DNA from: an uncultured Micrococcales bacterium
Lineage (GTDB): Bacteria > Actinomycetota > Actinomycetes > S36-B12 > UBA10799
Length of the DNA: 19,262 bases
Reading direction: 5' to 3'
Assembly (NCBI GenBank): GCA_937952095.1
Contig: CALFYG010000072.1
Coordinates: 1-19,262, forward strand
The translations under genes were made by a program, and so were the position numbers. Positions within the stretch are counted from its first letter, which is position 1, and each line of letters starts with the position of its first letter. The notes beneath the pieces were generated by a model, which made no database searches, was not told the DNA's origin, and worked only from the letters and a program-made list of their open reading frames with translations. Positions 1 to 7,018 of this stretch are shown here, piece by piece.

Positions 1-1
1 C

Positions 2-388
2 TGGTGGAAGCTGAAGCGCGACTACTTGGACGGCATGGCCGACACCGTCGACCTGGCCATCCGCAACAACATCGCTCTCTTCGTGACGCGCGGCGGCAGC
101 TACGTGCTCAAGGGGACCATCAACGACGCCACGGGCGCGGTCGGTGACGGCGGCCTCAAAGCCTTCATGCTTCGCGTAGGCGAGGAAATCCTTGGGCTTG
201 AGCGTGATGAGCACCTGCTTGCGCGCGAGGGTCACCATGGCGCCTTCGGCGACATCGACCAGGGTCACTACGGCGACACCGCCACCGGCAGCCCCAGCTA
301 TGCCTTGGGCGGGGCCGATGCCGCGCTGTTCGACATCGACGCCGTGACCGGCGAGGTGCGGCTGAAGGCCGCAGCCGAGAAGGGGTGA
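2..388 (+). CDS. Partial ORF with ligase-like start and cadherin-like end (mosaic)
   Basis: The frame is open from the window edge to a TGA just before the polyphosphate kinase gene, so the 5' end is missing. The first residues (KLKRDYLDG-ADTVDL) closely resemble the motif V region of ATP-dependent DNA ligases (KLKKDYLDG-GDTLDL in human ligase I). The expected ligase OB-fold continuation does not follow. The last ~35 residues (SYALGGADAALFDIDAVTGEV) instead look like the end of a cadherin repeat. The middle has no similarity I recognise, and within it the opposite strand at 163-238 also reads like a plausible peptide. It may be a decayed or recombined gene, an assembly chimera, or only partly coding. 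The GAAGGGG near its stop serves as the ribosome binding site of the next gene. Function is not assigned. Confidence 0.4.
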   Translation, partial: WWKLKRDYLDGMADTVDLAIRNNIALFVTRGGSYVLKGTINDATGAVGDGGLKAFMLRVGEEILGLERDEHLLAREGHHGAFGDIDQGHYGDTATGSPSYALGGADAALFDIDAVTGEVRLKAAAEKG

Positions 389-392
389 CGTC

Positions 393-1295
393 ATGGCGAT
401 GGCGAAGGAAGTCCTCGAGCAACTGCGGGTCGACCCGGGGGAGAAGTTCCGAATCGCCGACCACGACGCGAAATGGCTGCCTCCCGCGGCGCATGAGGTG
501 GACAAGACCGAGCGCAAGCGCATCGCAGAGATGATGCTGGCGGACAACAAGGTGGAACTCGCCGAGGCGCAGGAACTGCTGTACGCGGACGGCCGGCACT
601 CGGTATTGATCGTGTTCCAGGCCATGGACGCAGCGGGCAAGGACGGGACCATCGGCCACGTGATGTCGGGGGTCAACCCGCAGGGTTGCGAGGTGAGTTC
701 GTTCAAGGTGCCCAGCTCCGAGGAGTACTCGCACAACTACCTCTGGAGGTACTCCAAGGCCCTGCCCGCACGCGGGATGATCGGGATCTTCAACCGCTCG
801 TACTACGAGGAGGTGCTGGTGGTGAAGGTGCACCCGGCGATCCTCGATAAGGCCGACCTCCCGCCCGAGGATGTCCATAAGCACATCTGGAAGCACCGCT
901 ACGAGGACATCAACAACTTCGAGCAGCACCTCGCACGCAACGGCACCACGATCCTGAAGTTCTTCCTCAACGTGTCTAAGGAGGAGCAGAAGAAGCGCTT
1001 CCTCGAGCGGCTCGACACCCCCGAGAAGAACTGGAAGTTCAGTTCCGGCGACATCGTGGAGCGCGGCTACTGGGACGACTACATGGCGGCCTTCGAGGAC
1101 GCGATCAACGCCACCAGCACACCCTGGGCGCCGTGGTACGTGATTCCGGCGGACCACAAGTGGGCGATGCGCGCGGCGGTTTCCGACATCATCACCACGA
1201 CGATCAAGGACCTGCCGCTGGAGTACCCGAAGTTGCCCGAGGACGAGGTGGCACGGCTGGCGGAGGCGAAGGCGACGCTGCTCGCGGAGGGCTGA
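393..1295 (+). CDS. ppk2: Polyphosphate kinase 2 family protein (PPK2)
   Basis: This cytosolic enzyme transfers phosphate between inorganic polyphosphate and nucleotides, typically phosphorylating AMP, ADP or GDP at the expense of polyphosphate. The 300-residue product has the expected family length. The Walker A loop MDAAGKDGT is at residues 78-86, the Walker B-type block FNRSYYEEVL at 133-142, and the lid segment RLDTPEKNWKFS at 206-217. The conserved C-terminal block TSTPWAPWYVIPADHKWAMR is at 241-260. The DAAGKDGTI loop and single-domain length are typical of one-domain PPK2 proteins, but which nucleotide is used cannot be read from sequence. ATG at 393 is preceded by GAAGGGG at good spacing; a second in-frame ATG two codons later is an alternative start. 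There are only 4 bases between the upstream stop and this start. Family assignment is very secure. Confidence 0.96.
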   Translation: MAMAKEVLEQLRVDPGEKFRIADHDAKWLPPAAHEVDKTERKRIAEMMLADNKVELAEAQELLYADGRHSVLIVFQAMDAAGKDGTIGHVMSGVNPQGCEVSSFKVPSSEEYSHNYLWRYSKALPARGMIGIFNRSYYEEVLVVKVHPAILDKADLPPEDVHKHIWKHRYEDINNFEQHLARNGTTILKFFLNVSKEEQKKRFLERLDTPEKNWKFSSGDIVERGYWDDYMAAFEDAINATSTPWAPWYVIPADHKWAMRAAVSDIITTTIKDLPLEYPKLPEDEVARLAEAKATLLAEG

Positions 1296-1344
1296 GCGGC
1301 GGCCCCCCCGAGGGCCGGTCGGGGGTCTCGGCCCGCCGGGGTCT

Positions 1345-1383
1345 TTGGTGGCCCGCCCGGGGGTGTTGGTGGCCCGCCCGGGG
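1345..1383. repeat. Short tandem repeat, 18-bp unit
   Basis: TTGGTGGCCCGCCCGGGG occurs at 1345-1362 and again, identically, at 1366-1383, a 21-base period. A third, partly matching copy (GGCCCGCCGGGGTCTTTGG) lies just upstream. This is in the non-coding gap after the polyphosphate kinase gene. No function can be assigned. Confidence 0.75.
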
Positions 1384-1420
1384 TCTTTGTGACGTTGTTG
1401 CGGGGCGGTTGATCCGCGTT

Positions 1421-1501
1421 GTGACGAAGGTGCGGGGTTTGGCGGCGGGGAACCGCGCACCTTCGTGACAGTCGGGGTCGGGGGTGCAGCACCTTCGTCA
1501 C
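1421..1501. repeat. Triplicated inverted element GTGACGAAGGTGC
   Basis: GTGACGAAGGTGC at 1421-1433 is the exact reverse complement of GCACCTTCGTCAC at 1489-1501. A third, near-identical copy in the same orientation as the latter (GCACCTTCGTGAC) lies at 1457-1469. The arms could form a 13-bp stem with a 55-base loop, or a shorter hairpin with the middle copy. The region lies between the 3' end of the rightward kinase gene and the 3' end of the leftward VOC gene. It could therefore act as a bidirectional terminator or be a dispersed intergenic repeat; there is no clear T tract. Confidence 0.6.
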
Positions 1502-1515
1502 AAAGGGGCACCTGA

Positions 1516-1866
1516 TCAGTGCCAGCACAGGCAGAACGGGTGCCCCGCCGGGTCGGCGTAGACGCGGAAGCCCTCCCCGTCCACGGCCTTCAACAACCGC
1601 CCGCCACGCCCGATGACCTCGCGCTCGGCGGCATCAAGGTCGGCCACCCACAGGTCCACGTGCATCTGCTGCGGGCTTCCGTCGGGCCACTGCGGCGGCG
1701 TGTGATCGGGCGCGAGTTGCACGGCCAGCCGCCGGCCGTCGGGTGTCAGGATCGCGTGCCAGTCGGGCTCCTTGCGGACCTCTCCGTCGAGCAGACCCGC
1801 CCAGAAGGCGCTCTCGGTCTCGATGTCGGCGGCGTCGAAGACCGTCACCAGGTCGAGGATCCTCAC
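1516..1866 (-). CDS. VOC-superfamily (glyoxalase-like) protein
   Basis: This 116-residue protein has the size of one vicinal-oxygen-chelate unit with two beta-alpha-beta-beta-beta modules. Module 1 begins with the strand LDLVTVFDAADIETESAFWAGLL near residue 4. Module 2 begins with the strand MHVDLWVADLDAAEREV near 68-84 and ends in RVYADPAGHPFCL (101-113), the characteristic glyoxalase_6-type C-terminus. H69 sits at the usual metal-ligand position at the start of module 2. The substrate cannot be inferred; the subgroup includes enzymes and antibiotic-sequestering proteins. The GTG start overlaps the stop of the upstream phosphodiesterase gene by 4 bp (GTGA), so the two are translationally coupled and form a leftward operon. 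Confidence 0.88.
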   Translation of the reverse strand: MRILDLVTVFDAADIETESAFWAGLLDGEVRKEPDWHAILTPDGRRLAVQLAPDHTPPQWPDGSPQQMHVDLWVADLDAAEREVIGRGGRLLKAVDGEGFRVYADPAGHPFCLCWH

Positions 1867-3347
1867 TTGAAGGCCTCTGAGAGCACCCGGCCCTCGTTGT
1901 CACGCGGCGGTTCCAGGCCCAGAAGTCGCATCGCCGTGGGGGCGACGTCGACGTTCTCCGCCTGGCCGGGGTTGAGCCCGGTGTCGTCGAAGCGCGGGTC
2001 CTGTGATCCGGTCAGGGTGCCGTTCTTCATGATCCCCTTCCACCCGCCGGTGATGGTGAAGAGGTTGTCCGTGGTGTTCGGACCCCCATGGCCGCCGGCG
2101 ACGGGGTTGATCGGGTCGGTGAACGCGCCGCCCACGCCCTGGGTCACGACGAGGTCGCCGGTGCGCGGCCCTGCGAGGCGCCATCCGGGGTGCACGGTAT
2201 CGAGGGTGTTCGCCGCGTCGCCGTCGAGCGGATTCGGGTCGCGGTACAACGCCTCGTCGATACCCAAAGCGGGATCCGCGGACAGGGCGGCCTGCCGCAT
2301 CCGCCGCAGAAGGTCGTCGCGGTCAGCGGCCGCCGGATCAGCCAGGTAGACGAAATCGGTCCCGCCGTTCTGCACGATGAGGTAACTGCTCGTCGGGATG
2401 CCTGCCGCGGTGAAGATCTCCGTGAGCGACGTCTTGCGCTCGTTGGTCGCCATCGAGTGATCGGAGACGATGAACATCACGGTGCGTGACCACAGGTCGA
2501 GCTTCTTCTGCTGGCGTACGAAGCGCTTGATCTGCTCGTCGGCGCGGACAACCGCCTTACGGTACTTCTTGCCCACGCCGTACGAGTGGCCGGTCACATC
2601 CACGGTCGGCAGGTTGACGACGGTCAGGTTGGCTTTCTTGCGCTTGCCCTTCTCAGTGGGGACGCCCTTGCGCACCGACGCGAGCACGGCGTCCATCGTG
2701 GCGTCGTCGTCGGCATAACCGAAGGAGTTGAGCGGGACCTTCTTGCAGTACGGGGCGGGTGTGCCGGTGCAGGGGGTCCAGAGGTAGTCCGCTGAGTACT
2801 TCTTCTTCGAGCGCTTGGCCGCGAAGAGGGTGGCGAGTTTGGGCTTTCCGAAGATGCCAGCAGAGGTGACCTTGTCCCGCACCTCTGCGGCCGCTGTGCT
2901 CTGGAAGATGGTCTGGGCCTTGACGCAGGCCGGTGCCAGACCAGTCGTCGAAGGGCCCTGCGTGCGCTTCTCGAGCGGGCACCCCTCGGCGCTCGACGCG
3001 CCGTTTCCGTACATCGCGAAGTCGTTGGCGGGGATGCCCGAGGTGTCCGCGTACGCGCCGGTGATCATGGCCGTGTGGTTCGGGTTGGTCTCGGCGACCA
3101 TGATCGCGCGGGACTCGGCGTAGTAGGTGCCGCGTTTGTCCACCAGGCCCTTGATGAACGGCAGCCGTCCGTTCTCGTACTCGTCGCCGTCGGCGCCGTC
3201 GATCACGAACACGTAGACCAGCGGGGTCGCCCCGGAACGCACGGCGGCGCCTGCGGACAGTTCCATGGGGACGACGGCGTGCGCGGGGGTTGCCAGCAGG
3301 CTCGCTGCGGCGATCGCGGGAACAGTGGTGCGCCAGAGGGTTCTCAC
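1863..3347 (-). CDS. Secreted type I phosphodiesterase/nucleotide pyrophosphatase (alkaline phosphatase superfamily)
   Basis: This 494-residue protein is predicted to be exported: the GTG start at 3347 gives a signal peptide (MRTLWRTTVPAIAAASLLATPAHA, cleaved after about residue 24). The mature part has the metal-site signatures of the type I phosphodiesterase family. VFVIDGADGDE (47-56) supplies the first metal-binding Asp. AETNPNHTAMITGAYADTSGI (85-105) corresponds to the family's catalytic Thr and PNH loop. VDVTGHSYG, VSDHSMAT and a C-terminal GGHGGPNT supply the later Asp/His ligands. It probably hydrolyses phosphodiesters or pyrophosphates outside the cell; the substrate is unknown. The frame stays open upstream to 3653, but that extension is low-complexity and would bury the signal peptide, so the internal GTG is preferred. 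It forms an operon with the VOC gene. Confidence 0.9.
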   Translation of the reverse strand: MRTLWRTTVPAIAAASLLATPAHAVVPMELSAGAAVRSGATPLVYVFVIDGADGDEYENGRLPFIKGLVDKRGTYYAESRAIMVAETNPNHTAMITGAYADTSGIPANDFAMYGNGASSAEGCPLEKRTQGPSTTGLAPACVKAQTIFQSTAAAEVRDKVTSAGIFGKPKLATLFAAKRSKKKYSADYLWTPCTGTPAPYCKKVPLNSFGYADDDATMDAVLASVRKGVPTEKGKRKKANLTVVNLPTVDVTGHSYGVGKKYRKAVVRADEQIKRFVRQQKKLDLWSRTVMFIVSDHSMATNERKTSLTEIFTAAGIPTSSYLIVQNGGTDFVYLADPAAADRDDLLRRMRQAALSADPALGIDEALYRDPNPLDGDAANTLDTVHPGWRLAGPRTGDLVVTQGVGGAFTDPINPVAGGHGGPNTTDNLFTITGGWKGIMKNGTLTGSQDPRFDDTGLNPGQAENVDVAPTAMRLLGLEPPRDNEGRVLSEAFK

Positions 3348-3461
3348 CCAGCGACGATAACAAGCGCGGCGACCTCGGCCGACCCTCGTTCGGGCAGGAT
3401 CTGCGCCACGTCGCCCCGGCTCGCCCGACCTCCGCGCAGGTGTGAGCGGCAGGATGGTGGC

Positions 3462-3617
3462 ATGGCTGAGGACAAAGATCTGGAAGCGAAGGAAGAAGAG
3501 GCGTCGTTGGACTCCGCGCTCGAGGCTGCGGCAGAGCACGACCTCGAGCGCGACGCCGCGCACAAGCAGGGGTTGATCAAGAAGGAGACGCGCGAGCACG
3601 GCCTCGACGAGGGCTGA
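3462..3617 (+). CDS. Small acidic protein, 51 residues
   Basis: This 51-residue, strongly charged protein (MAEDKDLEAKEEEASLDSAL...) is rich in Glu, Ala and Lys and probably helical, with no membrane segment or Cys. ATG at 3462 follows an AGGATGG ribosome-binding-like sequence at normal spacing. Third codon positions are G/C-rich like the flanking core genes. It is transcribed divergently from the phosphodiesterase gene, about 115 bases from its start. I do not recognise a family. The composition resembles short conserved actinobacterial proteins of unknown function, but that is only a comparison of character. Confidence 0.65.
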   Translation: MAEDKDLEAKEEEASLDSALEAAAEHDLERDAAHKQGLIKKETREHGLDEG

Positions 3618-3635
3618 ACCGGGCCGCTCGGGGCC

Positions 3636-3650
3636 GGCCTTGCGCAGGCC
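3636..3650 (+). terminator. Weak hairpin after the 51-residue gene
   Basis: GGCCT-TGCGC-AGGCC forms a 5-bp GC stem with a 5-base loop, 19 bases after the stop codon of the small acidic gene. No T tract follows, so this is only a possible terminator. Confidence 0.25.
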
Positions 3651-4008
3651 CACGTGGGAGCTGTCTCCGACAGCCGTTAGAACCTTGGAGAACCGTTAGA
3701 GGGTTTGCGCCGCCGACTCGCTCACCGCTCTCCATCTGACTAGCGGCTGGGTTGTGGGGCTGGCCCCATCACGACCACCGGAACCGGACACCCACACCCC
3801 GTCGATACGATGAACCGGCACGCCCCTATGGGTGTTGGCGACAATTCCAATCCCCCCACGAATCGGGGTTGAGGGGGAACGCACCAGAACGTGAATCGGA
3901 CATTTTCGGAACGTTTGGTTGCGGTGTCGCCTGCGCTGGGAGGCAAAGGGTCTGCGAGAGACTTGGTTCCGTGCGAGTTCTCAGGGGGACATTGTCGGGT
4001 GCGATGCG
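3651..4008. other. Non-coding gap, 358 bases, at the core/accessory transition
   Basis: I find no convincing gene here. There is a small perfect palindrome CTGTC-TCC-GACAG at 3661-3673 and a direct repeat CCGTTAGA at 3674-3681 and 3693-3700. Codon use changes across the gap: genes to the left have strongly G/C third positions, genes to the right use many more T-ending codons (TTT, GTT, GGT). No tRNA or integrase marks a formal island border. The promoter of the membrane protein gene must lie here, but I cannot place -35/-10 boxes with confidence. Confidence 0.5.
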
Positions 4009-5316
4009 ATGAGTGAGAGCGGTGAGTCGGAGGGAGAACGGACGCCGGACAGTGGTTCCCGGGTTGACGGGCCTGACTTCACTTGGGTCAGGTTGCTCGT
4101 CGTCGTCGTGGTGTCACCGATTGTGGTTGGTTGGCTCGGAGATCGCTTTGGGTCGTCGCCGTGGCTGCTCGTTGCGCCGGGTGTGTTCGTGTTTGCCGCC
4201 CTATTCACCATTCCCCGCCGGGCACCGCTACGCCCGGAGTACCTTGGCGCTCAACGGTGGGTGCGGTGGCTGGCAGGGATCCTCGCTTTGGCGTACCTGG
4301 TCACAGCGGTGCGGGCCGATCCTGAGCGTTGGTCGAGTTGGGTTCTTCAGGTCGCGCTTCTCTGGGGCGCCACCGTCTTAGTTTCTTGGAGGTCGTTTGG
4401 TGTTGGTACGCAACTGCACCAACCGGCGTTTGCGCTTGCAGCGATGCTGCTTGCCGTGTCCATCCTTGTGGGTGCTGTGCGGAGTGTCGCCGTAGGAGAC
4501 GTCTGGGTTGGGGTGGGGGTGTTTCTGGTCGGCTGCGGAGCGACTGTTGATGCTGTCTCGGATTTCAGGAACGGCACCCTGGGGGTCTCTTCTCGGCTGC
4601 GGAACACTTCTTTGGCTGTCCAGGCGTTGGGTGCTTTCATCGCGGGAGTCGCTTGGTGGGTGAGCGGCACCAAGGTGATCGGCGGCGTTTTCGTCGGCTT
4701 GGGTGCCGCGTTGTGTTTGTTCCTGGTGGGCAGGCTCTGGGGTAAGGCAGACCGCTGGGTTTTGCCGGTACTTTTCGTCGCAATGGCTGTCGGATTAGGT
4801 TATGCAAGCGTTCGGGCTGGGTTCACTGTCCTCGGCGGTGGCGCGATTCTTGCGCTGGCTGCATCCGCCTTCCTTGTGTTGGCGTTGTCCGCGGCGAGCG
4901 GGAGCAGAACTGCGGGATGGATAGCCTTGGGGTTCTTTGAACTAGCGGCGATCGGGGCAGTTGTGGGGGTCGTGATGCGTTCCGGTATTCAAGGCGTCGT
5001 ATTCATACCTCTTCCGCTGGGGGTCTTGCTGTTCGGTGTCGGCGTTTTGGGAGAGAGTCGGAGGCTTGTCGTTGGAGGCAGTGTTGTGCTCATGTTGGCC
5101 GGACTGGCGAGTTCAGTGGCTATGACGCCTCGCTACGGCTTGACGCTGTCGACGCTCTACGTGTGGCTGGTGGTGTTGGCGGTCGCTATCGCGTACGCGG
5201 AGCGTATTCCGCAGTCTGCGGTTCGACAGCGAGTGGTTCGCTGGCGGCGATGGTGGACGGCGTCCAGCGCCGACCCCGACAAGCGGACATCTACGGGCGA
5301 ACCGGGTGACGGCTGA
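4009..5316 (+). CDS. Polytopic integral membrane protein of unknown function
   Basis: From ATG 4009 the protein has 435 residues. A short hydrophilic, acidic N-terminus of about 24 residues is followed by roughly 12 hydrophobic segments with Arg/Lys-rich connecting loops, and then a basic, disordered C-terminus (RQRVVRWRRWW... to the end). There are no transporter, glycosyltransferase or enzyme motifs I recognise. The frame extends upstream to 3919, but that part is unlike the rest, and AGGGGGAC at 3982-3989 lies upstream of ATG 4009, although at about 20 bases it is further than usual. Codon use is less G/C-biased than in the genes to the left. It has no operon partner: the next gene to the right is convergent. 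The existence of the gene is secure; function is unknown. Confidence 0.85.
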   Translation: MSESGESEGERTPDSGSRVDGPDFTWVRLLVVVVVSPIVVGWLGDRFGSSPWLLVAPGVFVFAALFTIPRRAPLRPEYLGAQRWVRWLAGILALAYLVTAVRADPERWSSWVLQVALLWGATVLVSWRSFGVGTQLHQPAFALAAMLLAVSILVGAVRSVAVGDVWVGVGVFLVGCGATVDAVSDFRNGTLGVSSRLRNTSLAVQALGAFIAGVAWWVSGTKVIGGVFVGLGAALCLFLVGRLWGKADRWVLPVLFVAMAVGLGYASVRAGFTVLGGGAILALAASAFLVLALSAASGSRTAGWIALGFFELAAIGAVVGVVMRSGIQGVVFIPLPLGVLLFGVGVLGESRRLVVGGSVVLMLAGLASSVAMTPRYGLTLSTLYVWLVVLAVAIAYAERIPQSAVRQRVVRWRRWWTASSADPDKRTSTGEPGDG

Positions 5317-5497
5317 CTGTCTGGCAGGCGCAGGGGTGACTGCTCCGATGCCGGGAAGTCGGGGTCCGGTCGGCTGCGACGTCGGGTGTGACTACGGAAA
5401 GCCGAACGTTGATGGCTCGGGTTCCTTCTGGGCGGGCCGTGGGGCGGCGATGATCAACCTGTATCGCGCCCGGGTGGGAAAATGGAGCCGGTCGGGG

Positions 5498-6256
5498 TTA
5501 GCGTGCCCGGGTCGTGGTTGTGGTGTTGGTGCACCAGCCGCATTCGGTGAGTCGTGCTCGTACCTTGGCGCCCTTGGGGATCCGGCGGACGGTGTACAAC
5601 TCTCCACCGGATGCGAACTTCCCGAATTCGTTGGGGTAGAGGCGGATGACGTGCCGCCACCTGCCGTTCCGTTTCATTTCCACTTTGACGGTGCCGTCTG
5701 CGCCGAGGCGGCCTTTCGTCAAGGTGTTCGCTGTGACACGTCCACGCACCTTTCCCCAGGTTGTTTTCGACTGGCTGTGAACTTTGATCCGTGTGAATCG
5801 GGACTTGTTCTGTCGTACGGGCAGGGTCGCTGTGGTAAGTTTCGTGGTGCCGAGCGTGCGGCCGTCGGGATCGTCAACTTGCAGTGTCCCGGAGAACGTG
5901 AACGGCCCGGCGGAAGCGTCGAAGTAGTAGTCGGAGACACAGAAGTTCCCGCCGATCGTGCCGGTGTTACTTGCCCACGACGCGACGTCGGCGTAGTCGG
6001 TCTCAGGGCTGCGACTGCCTTGGCGTCTCAGTTCGACGCTGACGGCGAAATCGACGTCAGAGGCGCGTTCGTAGGTGCCGTTCCAGTTGACGCGTGCACA
6101 GCCGGGGCCGTCGAACCGAACCGCATCGTCGACGGTGTACGTGATGCTGACACCGGCACGATCGGCGGTTCCGTCCGCCGCTTGGGCTGCGGCAGTGGTT
6201 GCCAGCAGTGCCGCTCCCACCGCGAACAACCCCGCTCTTCGTAGTCTCCCCGCCAT
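5498..6256 (-). CDS. Secreted protein of unknown function
   Basis: This 252-residue protein begins with a clear Sec signal peptide (MAGRLRRAGLFAVGAALLATTAAAQA, cleavage near 26). The mature part is rich in Ser, Thr, Gly and beta-branched residues and looks all-beta. It contains FTFSGTLQVDDPDGRTLGTTKL (119-140), a basic segment KTTWGKVRGRVTANTLTKGRL (164-184), and a C-terminal stretch with ECGWCTNTTTTTRAR. The four Cys residues (53, 106, 239, 242) could form two disulphides. No catalytic motif is visible. A long + strand ORF covers the same region but lacks sensible protein composition, whereas this frame has a signal peptide and G/C third positions, so I take this strand as coding. It converges with the membrane protein gene. 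Confidence 0.8.
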   Translation of the reverse strand: MAGRLRRAGLFAVGAALLATTAAAQAADGTADRAGVSITYTVDDAVRFDGPGCARVNWNGTYERASDVDFAVSVELRRQGSRSPETDYADVASWASNTGTIGGNFCVSDYYFDASAGPFTFSGTLQVDDPDGRTLGTTKLTTATLPVRQNKSRFTRIKVHSQSKTTWGKVRGRVTANTLTKGRLGADGTVKVEMKRNGRWRHVIRLYPNEFGKFASGGELYTVRRIPKGAKVRARLTECGWCTNTTTTTRAR

Positions 6257-6293
6257 AACGACAACGTACCGTCGCTTTCTCCCGTCCGGGGGT

Positions 6294-6554
6294 TCAGTTG
6301 GTGGTGACGGTTATGGTGCCGCCGCCGATGATGGTGTCTGCGATCTTCCTGGCGGATTCCCTGTTGAGGGTGATGCCGTGTTTCCTGCCGATCCGGTCTA
6401 CCTCCGATTGGGCTTGCTGAGCGTCGAGGGTGCGGATGTGGCTGGCCCGCTCGTTGAGTTCGGCTTCGAACGCCCTGGCTGGCTTCTCGGCGGCGTCGGT
6501 GAGGAGCCGTTCGAGGTTCTTCTGGTTGAGTCCGGTCATCTTGAATTCGAACAT
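6294..6554 (-). CDS. Small helical protein, 86 residues, unknown function
   Basis: ATG at 6554 starts an 86-residue protein, MFEFKMTGLNQKNLERLL..., preceded by GAAGGG about eight bases upstream. It looks helical and amphipathic through residues 10-57 (QKNLERLLTDAAEKPARAF, AELNERASHIRTLDAQQAQS), then has a short basic linker and a Gly-rich end (IIGGGTITVTTN). The frame extends upstream to 7232, but that extension is Arg/Pro-rich junk typical of an antisense frame. I do not recognise a family. Such small proteins are common near phage or plasmid cargo, but nothing here proves that. It ends about 37 bases before the start of the secreted protein gene on the same strand, so the two may be co-transcribed. 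Confidence 0.7.
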   Translation of the reverse strand: MFEFKMTGLNQKNLERLLTDAAEKPARAFEAELNERASHIRTLDAQQAQSEVDRIGRKHGITLNRESARKIADTIIGGGTITVTTN

Positions 6555-7018
6555 TGGGGTGGCCCTTCTGCCGGGTGTGCTTGCAAGGCGGTCTTGCGTT
6601 CGCAGGGTATGTGCCGGGTGCGACATTTCCTGGTGGCTTGCCCGACGCCGAACCCGCCTGGGGGGAGAGCCTGCCACCTCTTCTCTGGATAGGTCAGGGC
6701 CAGGGCGCCAACGGCGGCCTTCTAACCTTGGTCGGTGTGGCATTCGACGAGGTGGCCGGGGCTTTTCGGGTGCCTTTGGGTTGGCCCTTCTCTTTGGCTC
6801 GTTCATGGGCGCGTTTGTCCTCGATGTTGCGAATGGCCAGCCGAGAACCGACGGACAACCCGGAGGACTCGGAAGCCGCGTTGAAGGCCGCCGGAAAGAA
6901 GTACGGTTGGGCAATCCCGTTGAGCGCCAATCCAATGGATTTGTCACACTCTCAATGCACGATTGTGAGAGAAGCCCGCCGATAAGATCGGCAACAGGAT
7001 GACGAAGGGGGTGATGGC
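6555..7018. other. Gap of 464 bases with divergent promoters and no firm gene
   Basis: The region separates the leftward 86-residue gene from the rightward toxin-antitoxin operon. Both strands carry short ORFs. The most protein-like is on the minus strand near 6694-6870 (NIEDKRAHERAKEKGQPKGTR), basic and with only a TTG start; I do not consider it proven. The right end holds the inverted repeat listed separately. Confidence 0.4.
6949..6971. promoter_or_regulatory. Inverted repeat upstream of the DUF433/PIN-like operon (possible operator)
   Basis: CTCTCA (6949-6954) is mirrored by TGAGAG (6966-6971), with an inner CAAT/ATTG pair offset by a bulge. The repeat lies about 48 bases before the antitoxin start, between a TTGTCA at 6941-6946 and a TAAGAT at 6983-6988. 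Antitoxins with N-terminal HTH domains usually repress their own operon through such sites, so this is a candidate operator; the promoter boxes are weak. Confidence 0.35.

Noticed and set aside
1345..1383. CRISPR-like repeats
   Set aside because: Only two full repeat units with a 3-base gap and no spacers; there are no cas genes.
165..1511. 448-codon minus-strand ORF opposite the polyphosphate kinase
   Set aside because: It is Arg/His/Leu-rich low-complexity translation antisense to a gene with all PPK2 motifs.
3348..3653. N-terminal extension of the phosphodiesterase to 3653
   Set aside because: It would place the signal peptide inside the protein and overlaps the divergent small gene; GTG 3347 gives a proper export signal.
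5306..6244. 312-codon + strand ORF over the secreted-protein gene
   Set aside because: Composition is Gly/Val/Cys-rich and irregular, as expected for an antisense frame. The minus frame has a signal peptide and a normal protein character.
6694..6930. Basic 78-codon minus-strand ORF
   Set aside because: Part of it looks protein-like, but it needs a TTG start, has no clear ribosome binding site and no family I recognise; mentioned only in the gap entry.
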